A stretch of 64,000 bases of DNA from Prochlorococcus sp. AG-347-N23 (GTDB lineage Bacteria; Cyanobacteriota; Cyanobacteriia; PCC-6307; Cyanobiaceae): positions 1 to 64,000 of the forward strand of contig QCCW01000001.1 in the NCBI GenBank assembly GCA_003281125.1, given 5' to 3'. Below are positions 9,304 through 19,988 of the stretch, one piece after another. Position 1 is the stretch's first letter, and every line of letters begins with the position of its first letter. Position numbers and translations under genes: made by a program. The notes beneath the pieces are model-generated. The model saw only the letters and a list, made by a program, of their open reading frames with translations, was not told where the DNA came from and made no database searches.

Positions 9304-11117
9304 TACATTCTTTCTAAAGTTTCAATTCCTAAAAGCTCTAAGCTTAATTTTAGTGTTTTTGCAGTTAGGTCACATAAATTAAGCCTAGAAATTTTTATAT
9401 TTTTTTCTTCTTTGAGGATTGAAACTTGATCATAGAATCTATTAAAAGTCTGACATAGCTCGAACAGATAATTGCATAATCTATTTGGCATTAAGTCTTT
9501 TTCAATAGAAATTATGACTTCATCGAACTTAAGTAATTTTCTGATAAGTTTCCACTCAGATTTATGTTCATAATTTACGTACTGAAAATCTTTAGAGTCA
9601 TAAACAAAATCATTTTTTCTTTTAATTCCTAAAATTCTTACAAGTGTATATAACAAATAAGGAGCAGTATTACCATTAAGGGAAAGCATTTTATCAAAAC
9701 TAAATTGATAATTGGTAATCCTATTTTGACTTAAATCTGCATACTTAACAGCTCCTAATCCAATAATTCTTGAAGTATTTGCTATAAAATCTTCGGTCTC
9801 ATAACGATCTTCATCTTCTAATCTTTTCAATAAATCTTCTTTTGCTCTTCTAACTGCTTCATTTAATAAATCTTTTAGGCGTATTGTTTCACCTTCTCTT
9901 GTCTTTAGTTTTTTGCCATCAATTCCTTGAACTAACCCAAAAGGGACATGGTCTACTTGACAATTTTCTGGGATCCATTTTGCTTTTTTTGCAACTTGAA
10001 AAACTCCAGCAAAATGATTTGCTTGCCCATGATCAGTTACATAAATAATTCTTGAAGCATCATCCCCATTAGGAGGTTTATTGAATCTGTATCTTATAGC
10101 AGCAAGATCTGTGGTGGCATAATTAAAACCTCCATCTTTTTTTTGAATAATTAGCGGTAAAGGTTTGCCTTCTTTATTAGTCATCCCATCTAAAAATACA
10201 CATTTTGCTCCTTGATCTTCTACTAATATTTTTTTTAAATTCAAATCATCAATAACTGATTTTAAGAAGGGATTATAAAAAGATTCACCTCTTTCTTCTA
10301 TTTTTATTTTTAAATTTTTATAGATTTCATCAAATTCTTTCCTTGATTGATCACATAATAATTTCCAAGCTTTAATCGATTTTATATCACCACTTTGTAA
10401 CTTAACTACTTCCTTTCTAGATCTTTTTTGGAATTCAGATTCGTTATCAAATCTTTTTTTTGATTCTTTATAAAATTCAACTAAATCACTTATCTTGATC
10501 TTTCCTATTTCTTCAAGATCATTAGAATATAAATCTTTGAGCTGAGTAATAAGCATGCCAAATTGTGTCCCCCAATCACCAACATGATTGAGTCTTAATA
10601 CTTCATAACCTCTTAACTCGAAAATTTTAGATATTGAGTCACCTATTATTGTTGATCTTAAATGCCCTACATGCATTTCTTTAGCAATATTAGGACTAGA
10701 AAAATCTACAATAACTTTATTAGACAAACCACTATCTAAATCTTTTCTAATTAGAGGTATGCCAGCCCTATTGCATTGAATATTTGACTTAATTTCATTT
10801 ATTAGAACTTCATCTTTTAATTTTATATTTATAAATCCAGGTCCAGCTATTTCTAGACTTTTACATAATTTTGCTAAGCTTTTATTTTTATTTAAAAGGT
10901 TAATAAAATCATTAGAAATATCTCTTGGGTTCTTTTTATATATTTTAGATAAACTTAAACAAACATTACATTGATAATCACCAAATTCCTCTTTTGATGA
11001 TTGTGTAATTAAAGTTTTTCTAAGAATTTCGAATTCTCCTTTTTTATCATTTTTTTCAAGACTATCTAAAAGAGATTTTTCAAATTGTTTTGTTAATTCT
11101 TTAAAAATGATTAGCAT
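9303..11117 (-). CDS. argS: Arginyl-tRNA synthetase
   Basis: Class I aminoacyl-tRNA synthetase. The 604-residue protein has the N-terminal Arg-tRNA D-arm domain (residues 1-110), the HIGH-type signature as HVGH in [17 protein letters not shown] near 137-153, [20 protein letters not shown] and the DALR anticodon-binding C-terminus from about 490 ([14 protein letters not shown]). A canonical KMSKS is absent, as in most Arg[16 protein letters not shown] holds that place. It follows nadC by 27 nt and overlaps the start of hisC. Confidence 0.95.
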   Translation of the reverse strand: MLIIFKELTKQFEKSLLDSLEKNDKKGEFEILRKTLITQSSKEEFGDYQCNVCLSLSKIYKKNPRDISNDFINLLNKNKSLAKLCKSLEIAGPGFINIKLKDEVLINEIKSNIQCNRAGIPLIRKDLDSGLSNKVIVDFSSPNIAKEMHVGHLRSTIIGDSISKIFELRGYEVLRLNHVGDWGTQFGMLITQLKDLYSNDLEEIGKIKISDLVEFYKESKKRFDNESEFQKRSRKEVVKLQSGDIKSIKAWKLLCDQSRKEFDEIYKNLKIKIEERGESFYNPFLKSVIDDLNLKKILVEDQGAKCVFLDGMTNKEGKPLPLIIQKKDGGFNYATTDLAAIRYRFNKPPNGDDASRIIYVTDHGQANHFAGVFQVAKKAKWIPENCQVDHVPFGLVQGIDGKKLKTREGETIRLKDLLNEAVRRAKEDLLKRLEDEDRYETEDFIANTSRIIGLGAVKYADLSQNRITNYQFSFDKMLSLNGNTAPYLLYTLVRILGIKRKNDFVYDSKDFQYVNYEHKSEWKLIRKLLKFDEVIISIEKDLMPNRLCNYLFELCQTFNRFYDQVSILKEEKNIKISRLNLCDLTAKTLKLSLELLGIETLERM

Positions 11118-11144
11118 TAATTATTCAATTATTTATCTATATGA

Positions 11145-12011
11145 TTAATTAATATAACGCATACTCAAATCAATCCAATTACTTTTGGTGATTGAAGAAC
11201 TTGTTGAAATTAAATCAATACCTTTTATTAGATATTTACTTATTTCTCGAGGGTTTATTCCAGAAACTTCTATTATCAAATTTTTATTGACTTCTTTTTT
11301 TATGCTATTAATTGATAAATCTCTTAATTCTTGAACACTTTTTTTGATTGTTTCAGGACTAAGTTCATCTAATAAGACACTATCCGCTCCTGCTAATACT
11401 GCTTCTTTTGCCTGTTCAATATTCTCAGCTTCAATTATGATATGAGTTGTAAAAGGTGAATTTAGTCGAATTTTTTTTACTGCATTATTTAGATTATCTG
11501 TCCATGCAATATGATTTTCTTTTATCATAGCTGCGTCGTATAATCCCATTCTATGATTCACTCCACCTCCGCATTTGAATGCATATTTTTCAAATATTCT
11601 TAAGCCAGGAGTTGTTTTCCTAGTATCTGCTAATTTTATATTTGTACCTTCTAACTTATTTACAAGATTCTTTGTATATGTTGATATTCCAGATAAATGC
11701 ATTGCTATATTTAAGCCTATTCTTTCACTAGCAAGCAAACTTTTTGAAGGTCCATATATTTCCAGGAGTTTTTGATCTTTAACAAATTGATCTCCATCAG
11801 AGATATGAAATTTTGAACTGATTTTTAAATCAATTTTTTTAAAAATTTCTTTTATAATTTCGACACCACAAAATATACCACCTTCTTTTGCAATCCAATA
11901 TGCATTACCATTCTCCTCGGTAATAGAAGGACTTGTAAGATCTCCTCTTCCTATATCTTCATCGATCCAATTATCAATGATCTTATTTATTTTTGGAGTA
12001 TTTAAATCCAC
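11145..12011 (-). CDS. nadC: Nicotinate-nucleotide pyrophosphorylase (quinolinate phosphoribosyltransferase)
   Basis: Makes nicotinate mononucleotide from quinolinate and PRPP in NAD synthesis. The protein has 288 residues. Diagnostic segments are EDIGRGDLTSPSI near 18-30, ERIGLNIAMHLSGISTYT near 96-113, DTRKTTPGLRIFEKYAFKCGGG (the basic quinolinate-binding stretch) near 129-150 and HRMGLYDAAMIKENH near 153-167. ILIEAE-like and LLDELSPE strands follow. It lies between mnmE (upstream) and argS on the minus strand. Confidence 0.95.
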   Translation of the reverse strand: MDLNTPKINKIIDNWIDEDIGRGDLTSPSITEENGNAYWIAKEGGIFCGVEIIKEIFKKIDLKISSKFHISDGDQFVKDQKLLEIYGPSKSLLASERIGLNIAMHLSGISTYTKNLVNKLEGTNIKLADTRKTTPGLRIFEKYAFKCGGGVNHRMGLYDAAMIKENHIAWTDNLNNAVKKIRLNSPFTTHIIIEAENIEQAKEAVLAGADSVLLDELSPETIKKSVQELRDLSINSIKKEVNKNLIIEVSGINPREISKYLIKGIDLISTSSSITKSNWIDLSMRYIN

Positions 12012-12093
12012 TAAACTAAAAAATAATTAATTAATAAAAATTCAACTTAAGTTAGAGAGTCAACTATATATCACTATGTAATTTAACTCAAAT

Positions 12094-13476
12094 TTATTTA
12101 CCAATACAAAACTTAGAAAAAATATTATCTAGAAGTTCCTCCGTTAATTCTTGACCAGTTATTTTAGACAAGTTTTGAATTCCATCTCTCAGTTCTATTG
12201 ATAACAAATCAAATGGCAATTTATTTTTAATGATGTCATAAGTATCATTTAAATTAGATAGGCAAGCAGATAAATTTGTTAGATGTCTTTCGTTTAAAAA
12301 TATATTGATATTTTCTACTTGTTTTAATCCACATTTTTTTATGATTGTGTCGATTAATAATCTTTCACCATCATTATTCTTAATGCTCATAAGAATTGTG
12401 TTTTTTAACTCATTTGAATTAATATTTTTGCAATCAATTAAATCTTTTTTATTGCCCAAAATAGTAATTAATTTTTCTTTGGGGATTTTTTCTATTATTT
12501 TTTTGTCTTCTTCATTAAATCCTTCTTCAAGACTATAAATATAAATTATAAAATCTGACTCTTTAATTTTCCCAAAACTTTTTTTAATTCCAATACTTTC
12601 AATTTGTTCATGAGTTTCTCTTATGCCAGCAGTATCAATTATTTTCATTGGAATATCATTAACAGTTAAATTAACTTCAATAACATCTCTAGTTGTTCCA
12701 GGAATATTTGTTACGATTGCTTTCTCTTTTTTTGCAAGCAAATTTAGTAAAGAGCTTTTACCAACATTTGTTTTACCTATAAGCGCAATGGATATTCCAT
12801 TGTGAATATATGAATTTCTTTTTGCATTTTCTATTAGAAATTCTATTTTTTCTTTTACTTTTTTAATGTTTTTTAGATATTTGGTGTAATCAAAATCTGT
12901 GAAGTCTTCTTCAAAATCAACTCTCGCTTCTATTTCGCAAAGTTGATTTATAAGGTCATTTTTAATATCATTAATTTTTTTCTTTATTTCTCCTTGAATC
13001 CCACTAAAAGCTAACTCTGCTGATCTTGTATTGCTTGCATTAATTAATTGATTAATCGACTCGGCTTGAGTAAGGTCTATTTTTCCATTAAGAAAAGCTC
13101 TTTGACTGAATTCTCCTGGGTTTGCAAGTCTAACTTTAGAATTACTAGATAATAATCTCTTTAGAACTTTATTTACTATGATTATTCCTCCATGGCAATG
13201 AAGTTCAACTACATCTTCTCCTGTGAAGCTATTTGGTGATTTCATCACTAAAATTAAAACCTCATCTATAAATTTATTTTGATTATTTTCCTGAATAAAA
13301 CCATGAAAAACTCTATGTGATTCCCATGCATATTTAGATTTTGTTTGAACAATCTTTTTGCAAGAATTTATGGAGTCTTTCCCTGATACTCTTATTATCG
13401 CAACTCCTCCTTTCCCTATACTTATAGCTGAAGCAATTGCGGCTATCGTATCTTCTGTAGTAACTATCGAATCCAT
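12094..13476 (-). CDS. mnmE: tRNA modification GTPase MnmE (TrmE)
   Basis: Works with MnmG to modify wobble uridine 34 of certain tRNAs. It has 460 residues: an N-terminal formyl-THF-binding domain ([19 protein letters not shown] near 14-32), a helical domain, an inserted G domain ([12 protein letters not shown] near 232-243, DTAGIRE, GNKKDL) and the conserved C-terminal FCIGK whose cysteine is required in the family. It is divergent from the DUF2062 gene with 61 nt between. Confidence 0.96.
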   Translation of the reverse strand: MDSIVTTEDTIAAIASAISIGKGGVAIIRVSGKDSINSCKKIVQTKSKYAWESHRVFHGFIQENNQNKFIDEVLILVMKSPNSFTGEDVVELHCHGGIIIVNKVLKRLLSSNSKVRLANPGEFSQRAFLNGKIDLTQAESINQLINASNTRSAELAFSGIQGEIKKKINDIKNDLINQLCEIEARVDFEEDFTDFDYTKYLKNIKKVKEKIEFLIENAKRNSYIHNGISIALIGKTNVGKSSLLNLLAKKEKAIVTNIPGTTRDVIEVNLTVNDIPMKIIDTAGIRETHEQIESIGIKKSFGKIKESDFIIYIYSLEEGFNEEDKKIIEKIPKEKLITILGNKKDLIDCKNINSNELKNTILMSIKNNDGERLLIDTIIKKCGLKQVENINIFLNERHLTNLSACLSNLNDTYDIIKNKLPFDLLSIELRDGIQNLSKITGQELTEELLDNIFSKFCIGK

Positions 13477-13537
13477 CTCTCGCTTTGTTATGGATAATTA
13501 AGTAAGATTATCAAGAATTTTGAAATTTTCTTTCTGA

Positions 13538-13981
13538 ATGAGATTTAAAAGAGATATTACCTATAAGAAAATTCTATCATTATTTAGGAATCAGAATGGA
13601 AGTCCTTTCTTTAATGCTAAAGGTTTAGCTATAGGGGTATTTAGTGGCTGCTTTCCTTTTTTTGGGTTTCAGACTTTAATAGGGGTATTTTTTGCAAAAA
13701 TAGTCAAGGGAAATATTGTTCTAGCTGCAATTGGTACCTGGATAAGCAACCCTTTTACTTATGTTCCACTTTATTATTTTAACTATAAAGTTGGTTCGAT
13801 TTTTTTAAATAATTCTTCTAATAAAATTCTTGAAAAAAGTTTAGTTATTGATGACTTATGGAAACAAGGTAGAATTTTTTCCCTAAAATTACTCTTAGGT
13901 TCATCTTGTGTAGGTATTTTACTAGCTTTGATTTGCGGCAGTATTGTTTTTTTTCTTTACAAGATAAAAAATAAAAAATAG
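13538..13981 (+). CDS. DUF2062 membrane protein
   Basis: A 147-residue protein of the DUF2062 type; function unknown. It shows a basic N-terminus, then AIGVFSGCFPFFGFQTLIGVFFAKI near 31-55, the conserved GTWISNPFTYVPLYYFNYKVG near 67-87 and a C-terminal hydrophobic helix near 121-143, suggesting two or three membrane segments. It stands alone on the plus strand between mnmE and the (p)ppGpp enzyme, both on minus. The domain call rests on the G(x)WxxNP(x)T pattern. Confidence 0.8.
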   Translation: MRFKRDITYKKILSLFRNQNGSPFFNAKGLAIGVFSGCFPFFGFQTLIGVFFAKIVKGNIVLAAIGTWISNPFTYVPLYYFNYKVGSIFLNNSSNKILEKSLVIDDLWKQGRIFSLKLLLGSSCVGILLALICGSIVFFLYKIKNKK

Positions 13982-13999
13982 ATTGATCTGATTTTAAAA

Positions 14000-16309
14000 T
14001 TAACTTTGTCCAACTCTGGCAATATCTAAAACATCTGCCATTGATTTAATTTGTTCAATTGTTTTATGAAGTTGGTTATAACTTTCAAGACCTACACAAA
14101 GATTTATAATAGCTGGTTTACCATAAGCAGTTTTAACATTGGCATCGCTAACGTTTATACCTTTATCAGATAACCGCATAAGAATATCTTTAAGAACTCC
14201 AACTCTATCAATTACTTCTATTCTTAGCTGAATTGGAAACTTATTATCGCCAGTTTTATTATCTTGATTCCAACCGACAGGTAATCTTCTCTCTATTGGA
14301 ATTGGTATTACATTTTCACAATCTTCCCTATGTATAGTTATACCATGGTTGCCGAGCGACACAGTTCCGATAATATCCTCGCCTGGGAGCGGGGTACAGC
14401 ATTTACCTATTCTGTAATCAAGACCTTCTATCCCGGAAATTGGCGATTTAGCTGCTTTATTAGATTGATTAGTGGATAAATTACTATTACTTTTAAGAGA
14501 TTTTGCTATTTCAGAGTCTGAATCACTTTTTACGTCTTCTGCCTGTAATTTTATTTCTTCTCTTAGTCTGTTTAATACTTGATGCAAAGTTAAACCACCA
14601 AAACCAAGAGATGCAAGAAGGTCTTCAGTAGTTTTAAAATTGCATCGATTTGCAACTTTTTTCATCGCTTCACTAGAAAGTAATGCTTCAAAACCGTTTC
14701 TACCTACTTCTTTTTCAAGTAAATCTCTACCTCTTTTAATCGTTTCATCACGATGGCTTTTCTTATACCATTGGCGAATTCTATTTTTAGCAGTTGGAGT
14801 AACTACAAAGTTCAGCCAATCCAAGCTTGGAGTAGAATTATTACTCGTCAAAATTTCTATGAAGTCACCATTTTGAAGTGCTGTAGATAATGGAGAAAGC
14901 TTTTCATTAATTCTTATTCCATTACAGTGATTTCCTACTTCAGAATGAATTCTGTAGGCGAAATCTATCGCGGTAGATCCTTTTCTTAAACCAACAACAT
15001 CTCCTTTTGGAGTGATCACAAATACTTCTTCATCAAATAAATCTTCTTTAATTGAAGCTAAATAATCATTATGATCCCTTTCATTACCTTCTTGTTGCCA
15101 TTCTACTAATTGTCTTAGCCAATTAAATCTCTCGGCATTACTTTTAGCAGGAGAACCACCCTCTTTGTATTGCCAATGAGCGGCAATACCATATTCAGCA
15201 ATTTGATGCATTGAAGAAGTTCTAATTTGAACTTCAATAGGTCGATGTCTTCCAATCACAGAAGTGTGTAAGGACTGGTATCCATTGGGTTTTGGTAATC
15301 CTATATAGTCTTTAAATCTACCTGGAATTGGCTTGAAAGTATCATGAACGACTGCTAAAGCTCGATAACAACTATCTGAATTGTCCACGATAATTCTTAG
15401 TGCGGCAACATCATAAATCTCGTGAAAATGCTTTTGTTGTCTTTCCATTTTGCTCCAAATGCCATAAAGATGTTTTGGCCTTCCTGTTATTTCAAAATTT
15501 TTCAAACCTGCTGAAACCAAGTTTTCCTTCATAAGATTCAAAGTTACTTTTAATCTTTTTTCTCTATCACTTCTTTTAACAGCGATTTGATCCTTAAGAT
15601 CTAGATATTCTTTAGGCTCTAGGAATTTAAAAGCTAAATCTTCTAATTCCCATTTAAATCTGTTTATTCCTAGTCGATTAGCTAATGGTGCATAAATCTC
15701 TCTTGTTTCTCTCGCTATTCTTAGTTTTTTCTCATCATTTAGCCATTCAATTGTTCTCATGTTATGAAGTCGATCTGCAAGTTTTACTAAGACAACTCTG
15801 ATATCGCTGGCCATAGCCAAAAACATTTTCCTAAGATTTTCAGCTTGTGCTTCAGTCCTGTTGTTAAAGTGAATGCCGCCTAATTTAGTTACGCCCTCTA
15901 CCAGTATTTTTACTTCTAATCCAAAATTTGTTTCTATTTCGGATAAATCAATGCCAGTATCTTCAACAACATCATGTAAAAGGCCTGCAGCAATAACAGA
16001 TGAACTAGCCCCTATTTCTTTGAGGAGATTTGCAACAGCAATAGGGTGAATAATGTATGGCTCGCCGCTCGCGCGAAATTGTCCATCATGAGCTTTATAA
16101 GCAAGTTTAAAAGCCTTTGCTATAAGGTTTTGATTCTCATCATTTTCTTTATTTGATTTTTCAAAATTATGAACATCTTTAAGAAGCCAATCGGGAATGT
16201 TTATTTGATAATTCAAAGATTCACTTTCATATTTTTTATTTTCAGGCAAAATAGTTTTAGAAACTTCAATTTCGCTTTTTTCTTTTGAATTTGCAGCTGC
16301 CTCTGACAT
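14000..16309 (-). CDS. spoT: Bifunctional (p)ppGpp synthetase/hydrolase (Rel/SpoT)
   Basis: Stringent-response enzyme of 769 residues. The HD hydrolase domain has its metal pair in LLHDVVEDTGI (His112-Asp113). The synthetase domain has RPKHLYGIWSKM, YDVAALRII and GRFKDYIGLPKPNGYQSLHT. The RFKD form is the type found in bifunctional enzymes rather than synthetase-only RelA. A TGS domain (EVFVITPKGDVVGL, near 430-490) and a C-terminal ACT domain (near 690-760) follow. Both catalytic centres look intact. It is divergent from the ABC ATPase gene with 54 nt between. Confidence 0.94.
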   Translation of the reverse strand: MSEAAANSKEKSEIEVSKTILPENKKYESESLNYQINIPDWLLKDVHNFEKSNKENDENQNLIAKAFKLAYKAHDGQFRASGEPYIIHPIAVANLLKEIGASSSVIAAGLLHDVVEDTGIDLSEIETNFGLEVKILVEGVTKLGGIHFNNRTEAQAENLRKMFLAMASDIRVVLVKLADRLHNMRTIEWLNDEKKLRIARETREIYAPLANRLGINRFKWELEDLAFKFLEPKEYLDLKDQIAVKRSDREKRLKVTLNLMKENLVSAGLKNFEITGRPKHLYGIWSKMERQQKHFHEIYDVAALRIIVDNSDSCYRALAVVHDTFKPIPGRFKDYIGLPKPNGYQSLHTSVIGRHRPIEVQIRTSSMHQIAEYGIAAHWQYKEGGSPAKSNAERFNWLRQLVEWQQEGNERDHNDYLASIKEDLFDEEVFVITPKGDVVGLRKGSTAIDFAYRIHSEVGNHCNGIRINEKLSPLSTALQNGDFIEILTSNNSTPSLDWLNFVVTPTAKNRIRQWYKKSHRDETIKRGRDLLEKEVGRNGFEALLSSEAMKKVANRCNFKTTEDLLASLGFGGLTLHQVLNRLREEIKLQAEDVKSDSDSEIAKSLKSNSNLSTNQSNKAAKSPISGIEGLDYRIGKCCTPLPGEDIIGTVSLGNHGITIHREDCENVIPIPIERRLPVGWNQDNKTGDNKFPIQLRIEVIDRVGVLKDILMRLSDKGINVSDANVKTAYGKPAIINLCVGLESYNQLHKTIEQIKSMADVLDIARVGQS

Positions 16310-16363
16310 TTTATATTGCTTTAGATGTATTTTATTTAGGTCTAGAAAAATTTGCTATGAATC

Positions 16364-17962
16364 ATGGAAAAAAATAAAGAAAAAATTATTGTAGTTAAAA
16401 ATCTCACTGTTAAATATGGTTTAAAACAACAACCTATTATTAAAAATTTTAATTTGGAAATAGATTGTGGAGATCATTTGGCCATAATAGGACCTTCTGG
16501 ATGTGGAAAGACCACTTTTGCAAAAACATTAGTAAATATGTTGCCTGAAAAGGCCACTTCTAAAGGTTATCTATCGATTTCTAGTGTAGATCCTAGGAAA
16601 ATAAATAACAAAGATGCACAATTATTTAGAAGAAAGAATTTTGGATTTATTTATCAAGACTCTATAAAAAAACTTAATCCACTAATGAGAGTTGGGGATC
16701 ATTTATATGAATTATTTAAAACACATGATCAAACTAAATCATCTACAGCTATTAAAAAATTAGTGATAGAAGTTTTTCAAAAAGTAGGAATAGAAGAAAG
16801 TAGACTTGATTCTTTCCCACATCAATTTAGCGGTGGAATGAGACAGAGAGTTTCTATAGCAATGGCACTTGCTTTGAAACCTAAATTATTAATAGCTGAT
16901 GAACCTACAACAAGCTTAGATACCAAAACAAGTTTTGAAATTATGCAGGAAATAATTCATCTATGTAATGAATTTGATACTACTTTAATTTTAATTAGTC
17001 ATGATATTAATCTTGCAGCAAAGTGGTGTAAAAAAGTTGCAATAATTAAAAAGGGATCGATTGTTGAAAAAGGAAATATAATAGGTATTTTTGACTCACC
17101 AAAATCAGATATTGGGATAAAGTTAGTAAATGCCTCAAAAATAGTTTTAGAATCTAATATTAAAAATAATGTACGAGATGAGATCGTTCTAGAGGTAAAT
17201 AACTTAAGACATTGGTATAAATTAAATTCTTCAATTTTTATAAATAAATGGAATAAGGCTTTAAATGAGGTAAGTTTTAAATTATATAAAAATGAGACTC
17301 TTGGAATAGTTGGTTCTTCAGGAAGCGGTAAAAGTACATTATGTAGGGCTTTAATTGGCCTTCTCAAAGTAAGAGGCGGCGAAATAAAAATTTATGATAA
17401 AAATTATGCATCGAAAAAAAATAAAACTTTTAAAAAGTACAATAATTTGCAAATTATTTTTCAAGATCCTTTCTCAAGTTTGAATCCGAAAATGACAATT
17501 AAAAATATTTTGGAAGATATATTTTTTATTCAAAAAATTTCAGATAAAAGAAAAATTGAAAAAGAAATAAAATTCATGTTTAGAAATTTAAGTCTTCCTT
17601 TTAAGAGTGAATTTTTAAATTCTTACCCTAGCCAATTATCTGGTGGTCAATTGCAAAGAATTTCATTAGCCAGAGCACTATTGTTGAAACCAAAAATTTT
17701 GATTTGTGATGAGAGCGTTAATATGTTAGATGCTTCAGTAAAAATAGAAATTCTTGAATTACTTAGAGTAATGCAACAAAAAATGGATTTAACCATTATC
17801 TTTATCACTCATGATTTAGGTATTGCTAAAAGATTTTGTAATAGGTTGCTAGTGATGAATCACGGAAAGATAGTTGATGAAGGAGAAAGTTCTACAATAT
17901 TCACTAAAACTAAAAACACTTATACAAAATCTCTTCTAAATTCTTCTTTAAATCTTATTTAG
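16364..17962 (+). CDS. Double ABC ATPase, peptide/nickel (Dpp/Opp) type
   Basis: A single 532-residue chain with two nucleotide-binding domains. Domain 1 has Walker A GPSGCGKTT near 43-51, signature FSGGMRQR and Walker B LLIADEPTTSLD. Domain 2 has Walker A GSSGSGKST near 320-328, signature LSGGQLQR and Walker B ILICDESVNMLD; both catalytic glutamates are present. The fused pattern resembles DppD-DppF or YejF of oligopeptide/nickel importers. No permease or binding-protein gene is adjacent, so the substrate is unknown. It ends tail to tail with the rluD gene, overlapping by 8 nt. Confidence 0.87.
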   Translation: MEKNKEKIIVVKNLTVKYGLKQQPIIKNFNLEIDCGDHLAIIGPSGCGKTTFAKTLVNMLPEKATSKGYLSISSVDPRKINNKDAQLFRRKNFGFIYQDSIKKLNPLMRVGDHLYELFKTHDQTKSSTAIKKLVIEVFQKVGIEESRLDSFPHQFSGGMRQRVSIAMALALKPKLLIADEPTTSLDTKTSFEIMQEIIHLCNEFDTTLILISHDINLAAKWCKKVAIIKKGSIVEKGNIIGIFDSPKSDIGIKLVNASKIVLESNIKNNVRDEIVLEVNNLRHWYKLNSSIFINKWNKALNEVSFKLYKNETLGIVGSSGSGKSTLCRALIGLLKVRGGEIKIYDKNYASKKNKTFKKYNNLQIIFQDPFSSLNPKMTIKNILEDIFFIQKISDKRKIEKEIKFMFRNLSLPFKSEFLNSYPSQLSGGQLQRISLARALLLKPKILICDESVNMLDASVKIEILELLRVMQQKMDLTIIFITHDLGIAKRFCNRLLVMNHGKIVDEGESSTIFTKTKNTYTKSLLNSSLNLI

Positions 17963-18914
17963 CTTTAAGAACGTTTAGTAATTTTTGAAAATCTAATGGT
18001 AATTCTGCTTCAAATATCATTTCTTTGCCAATAATTGGATGTATAAGGCCAAGCTTAAAAGCGTGTAAAGCTTGTCCCTCTAATTTACATGGGAGTTTTT
18101 TGCATCTTCCATATAAAGGATCACCTACAATAGGATGATTAATGTGAGCGCAATGAACTCTTATTTGATGCGTTCGACCAGTATCTAATTTGAAATTCAT
18201 TAATGAGTAATTACCTAATCTTTCTTTTAATTTCCAATAAGTGCAGGCATATCTTCCTGAAGCTTCTTCTACTACTTTATATTTCAATCTATTGAATTTA
18301 TCTCTGCCAATATGTCCTACAATTTGGCCTTCTTCAGAATTAGGTGCTCCATGTATTACTGCAATATATTCGCGTGAGGCTATTTTTTCTTTTATTTGTT
18401 TCTGGAGATTTACCAATGCTTCTTGGCTTTTTGCTACCACCATACATCCTGAGGTATCTTTATCTAATCTGTGAACAATACCAGGTCTTAGTTTCCCATT
18501 AATTCCAGGAAGATCATTACAGTGAAAAAGTAATCCATTGACTAGAGTTCCTGATCTGTGTCCAGGGGCTGGATGAACAATTAGTCCTGATTGTTTATTG
18601 ATTACTATGATGTGCTCGTCTTCAAAAAGGATTTCTAAATCCATTTTTTCAGGTTTCAAATATTCAAGAGGTTCTGGAGGAGGCATCCAGATCTGAACAT
18701 TGTCGCCATTTTTTAATGGGGTCTTTGCTTTCGCATTCTTATAGTTTACAAGTACTAATCCTGAATTTATAAAATGTTGAATTCTTGCTCTACTTTGTTC
18801 TGGCCTTTTACTTACCAACCATCTATCTAGTCTCATAGGAAGAGGTAGCTCATAAATAATTTCTATAAGTTCACCCTCTCCAATGCCGAAAGAATTTTTA
18901 TTATCTAATTCCAT
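17955..18914 (-). CDS. rluD: RluD-family 23S rRNA pseudouridine synthase
   Basis: RluA/RluD-family synthase of 319 residues. An N-terminal S4 RNA-binding domain (MRLDRWLVSKRPEQSRARIQ near 27-46) is followed by the catalytic domain with the essential Asp in GIVHRLDKDTSGCMVVAK near 145-162 and the downstream KLDTGRTHQIRVH block near 239-251. Within the family, the S4 domain suggests RluD-type modification of 23S helix 69, but substrate assignment is inferred. Its start overlaps the end of rbgA by 10 nt, linking two large-subunit ribosome assembly genes. Confidence 0.88.
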   Translation of the reverse strand: MELDNKNSFGIGEGELIEIIYELPLPMRLDRWLVSKRPEQSRARIQHFINSGLVLVNYKNAKAKTPLKNGDNVQIWMPPPEPLEYLKPEKMDLEILFEDEHIIVINKQSGLIVHPAPGHRSGTLVNGLLFHCNDLPGINGKLRPGIVHRLDKDTSGCMVVAKSQEALVNLQKQIKEKIASREYIAVIHGAPNSEEGQIVGHIGRDKFNRLKYKVVEEASGRYACTYWKLKERLGNYSLMNFKLDTGRTHQIRVHCAHINHPIVGDPLYGRCKKLPCKLEGQALHAFKLGLIHPIIGKEMIFEAELPLDFQKLLNVLKAK

Positions 18915-19777
18915 GGTGGTACTTCTAATGCAATTTTACCAAGCATTTGATTTCTATAATCCTCCAATAATTTATGAGACATTCTTCTTTTATCACCTGA
19001 GGTATGTTTTGAAGCTGCTTCATCGATCCAATCAGAAGGACTCTCAAAGCCTTTTGCAATATCAACTCCATATCTATTGGATATTTGTTTTACTGAGATA
19101 TTCGCATTTTTATCTTTGTTTAGAGCGGACATAATTTTGATAAATCCAATTGCGACACTCTCTATTTCATAAGCAGCCTCTCCAATATCGTCACATAGTG
19201 CAAGATTAAGTGCTGATTTTTGATTTTCTAAATTAGGAGGTATAACACCAGGAGCATCAAGTAGATCAATACCACTATCTAATTTTATCCATCTTAAATT
19301 ACGTGTCACGCCAGCTTTCCTAGCACTATCGACAACTCTTTTTTTTGCAATTCTATTAATTAATGCTGATTTACCTACATTTGGAAAACCAAGTGTGAGG
19401 GCTCTTATTGGCCTTATTCTCATACCTCTAGAAATCCTTCTAGCATCAATTGATGATCTAGATTCTTTTGCAGATTTACAAATTTCGTTAATACCTATAC
19501 CTCTTTTAGCATCACACCAGTGTGGATATTGATCTTTTTCATTAAACCATTTATTCCAACTAGTTATTGTGTCAGTAGAAATCATGTCTGATCTATTAAT
19601 AACAAGAATATGTTTTTTATTGTTGATCCATTTATTTAAATGTGGGTGCCCTGTTGATATTGGGATTCTTGCATCTCTAACTTCTATAACTAAATCTACT
19701 TTATTGATTACTTCAGATAATTTTTTTTCTGCTTTTGCGATATGGCCTGGATACCATTGAATTTTGGGTATGTCCAC
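18905..19777 (-). CDS. rbgA: Ribosome biogenesis GTPase (YlqF/RbgA)
   Basis: Circularly permuted GTPase for 50S subunit assembly. It has 290 residues. The G4 motif NRSD comes first (near 60-63), then G1 GFPNVGKSALINR (near 129-141) and G3 DAPGV (near 175-179), the order that defines the permuted family. The N-terminal WYPGHIAKAEK is typical of YlqF. It is upstream of and overlaps the RluD-type synthase gene, and it is divergent from pgk across a 211-bp gap. Confidence 0.93.
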   Translation of the reverse strand: MDIPKIQWYPGHIAKAEKKLSEVINKVDLVIEVRDARIPISTGHPHLNKWINNKKHILVINRSDMISTDTITSWNKWFNEKDQYPHWCDAKRGIGINEICKSAKESRSSIDARRISRGMRIRPIRALTLGFPNVGKSALINRIAKKRVVDSARKAGVTRNLRWIKLDSGIDLLDAPGVIPPNLENQKSALNLALCDDIGEAAYEIESVAIGFIKIMSALNKDKNANISVKQISNRYGVDIAKGFESPSDWIDEAASKHTSGDKRRMSHKLLEDYRNQMLGKIALEVPPWN

Positions 19778-19988
19778 TTCAATAAAATAAATAAAATTTT
19801 TGTATTCCTTTTAATTTTTATTAGTTTCAAAAGTATTTACTTTTAAATTTTAGTATAAATTTAATAACTAAAAAATTTTATCATCGTTAATTTTTAAAAT
19901 TTATTAAGGCATAGGTTACAGTTACTACTTTTTAACCCAATAAGTCCAAATAAACGTTAGGGTCTTAAGATTAAAAATAGTTTGTTTA
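19778..19988. promoter_or_regulatory. Divergent rbgA/pgk intergenic region
   Basis: The 211 bp between divergent genes is extremely AT-rich and holds no reading frame worth calling. It must contain both promoters. A block near 19908-19960 with GGCATAGGTTACAGTTAC and AAACGTTAGGGTC is less AT-rich than its surroundings and lies 30-80 nt before the pgk ATG, so it is the likelier pgk promoter or leader region. No terminator is seen. Confidence 0.4.
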
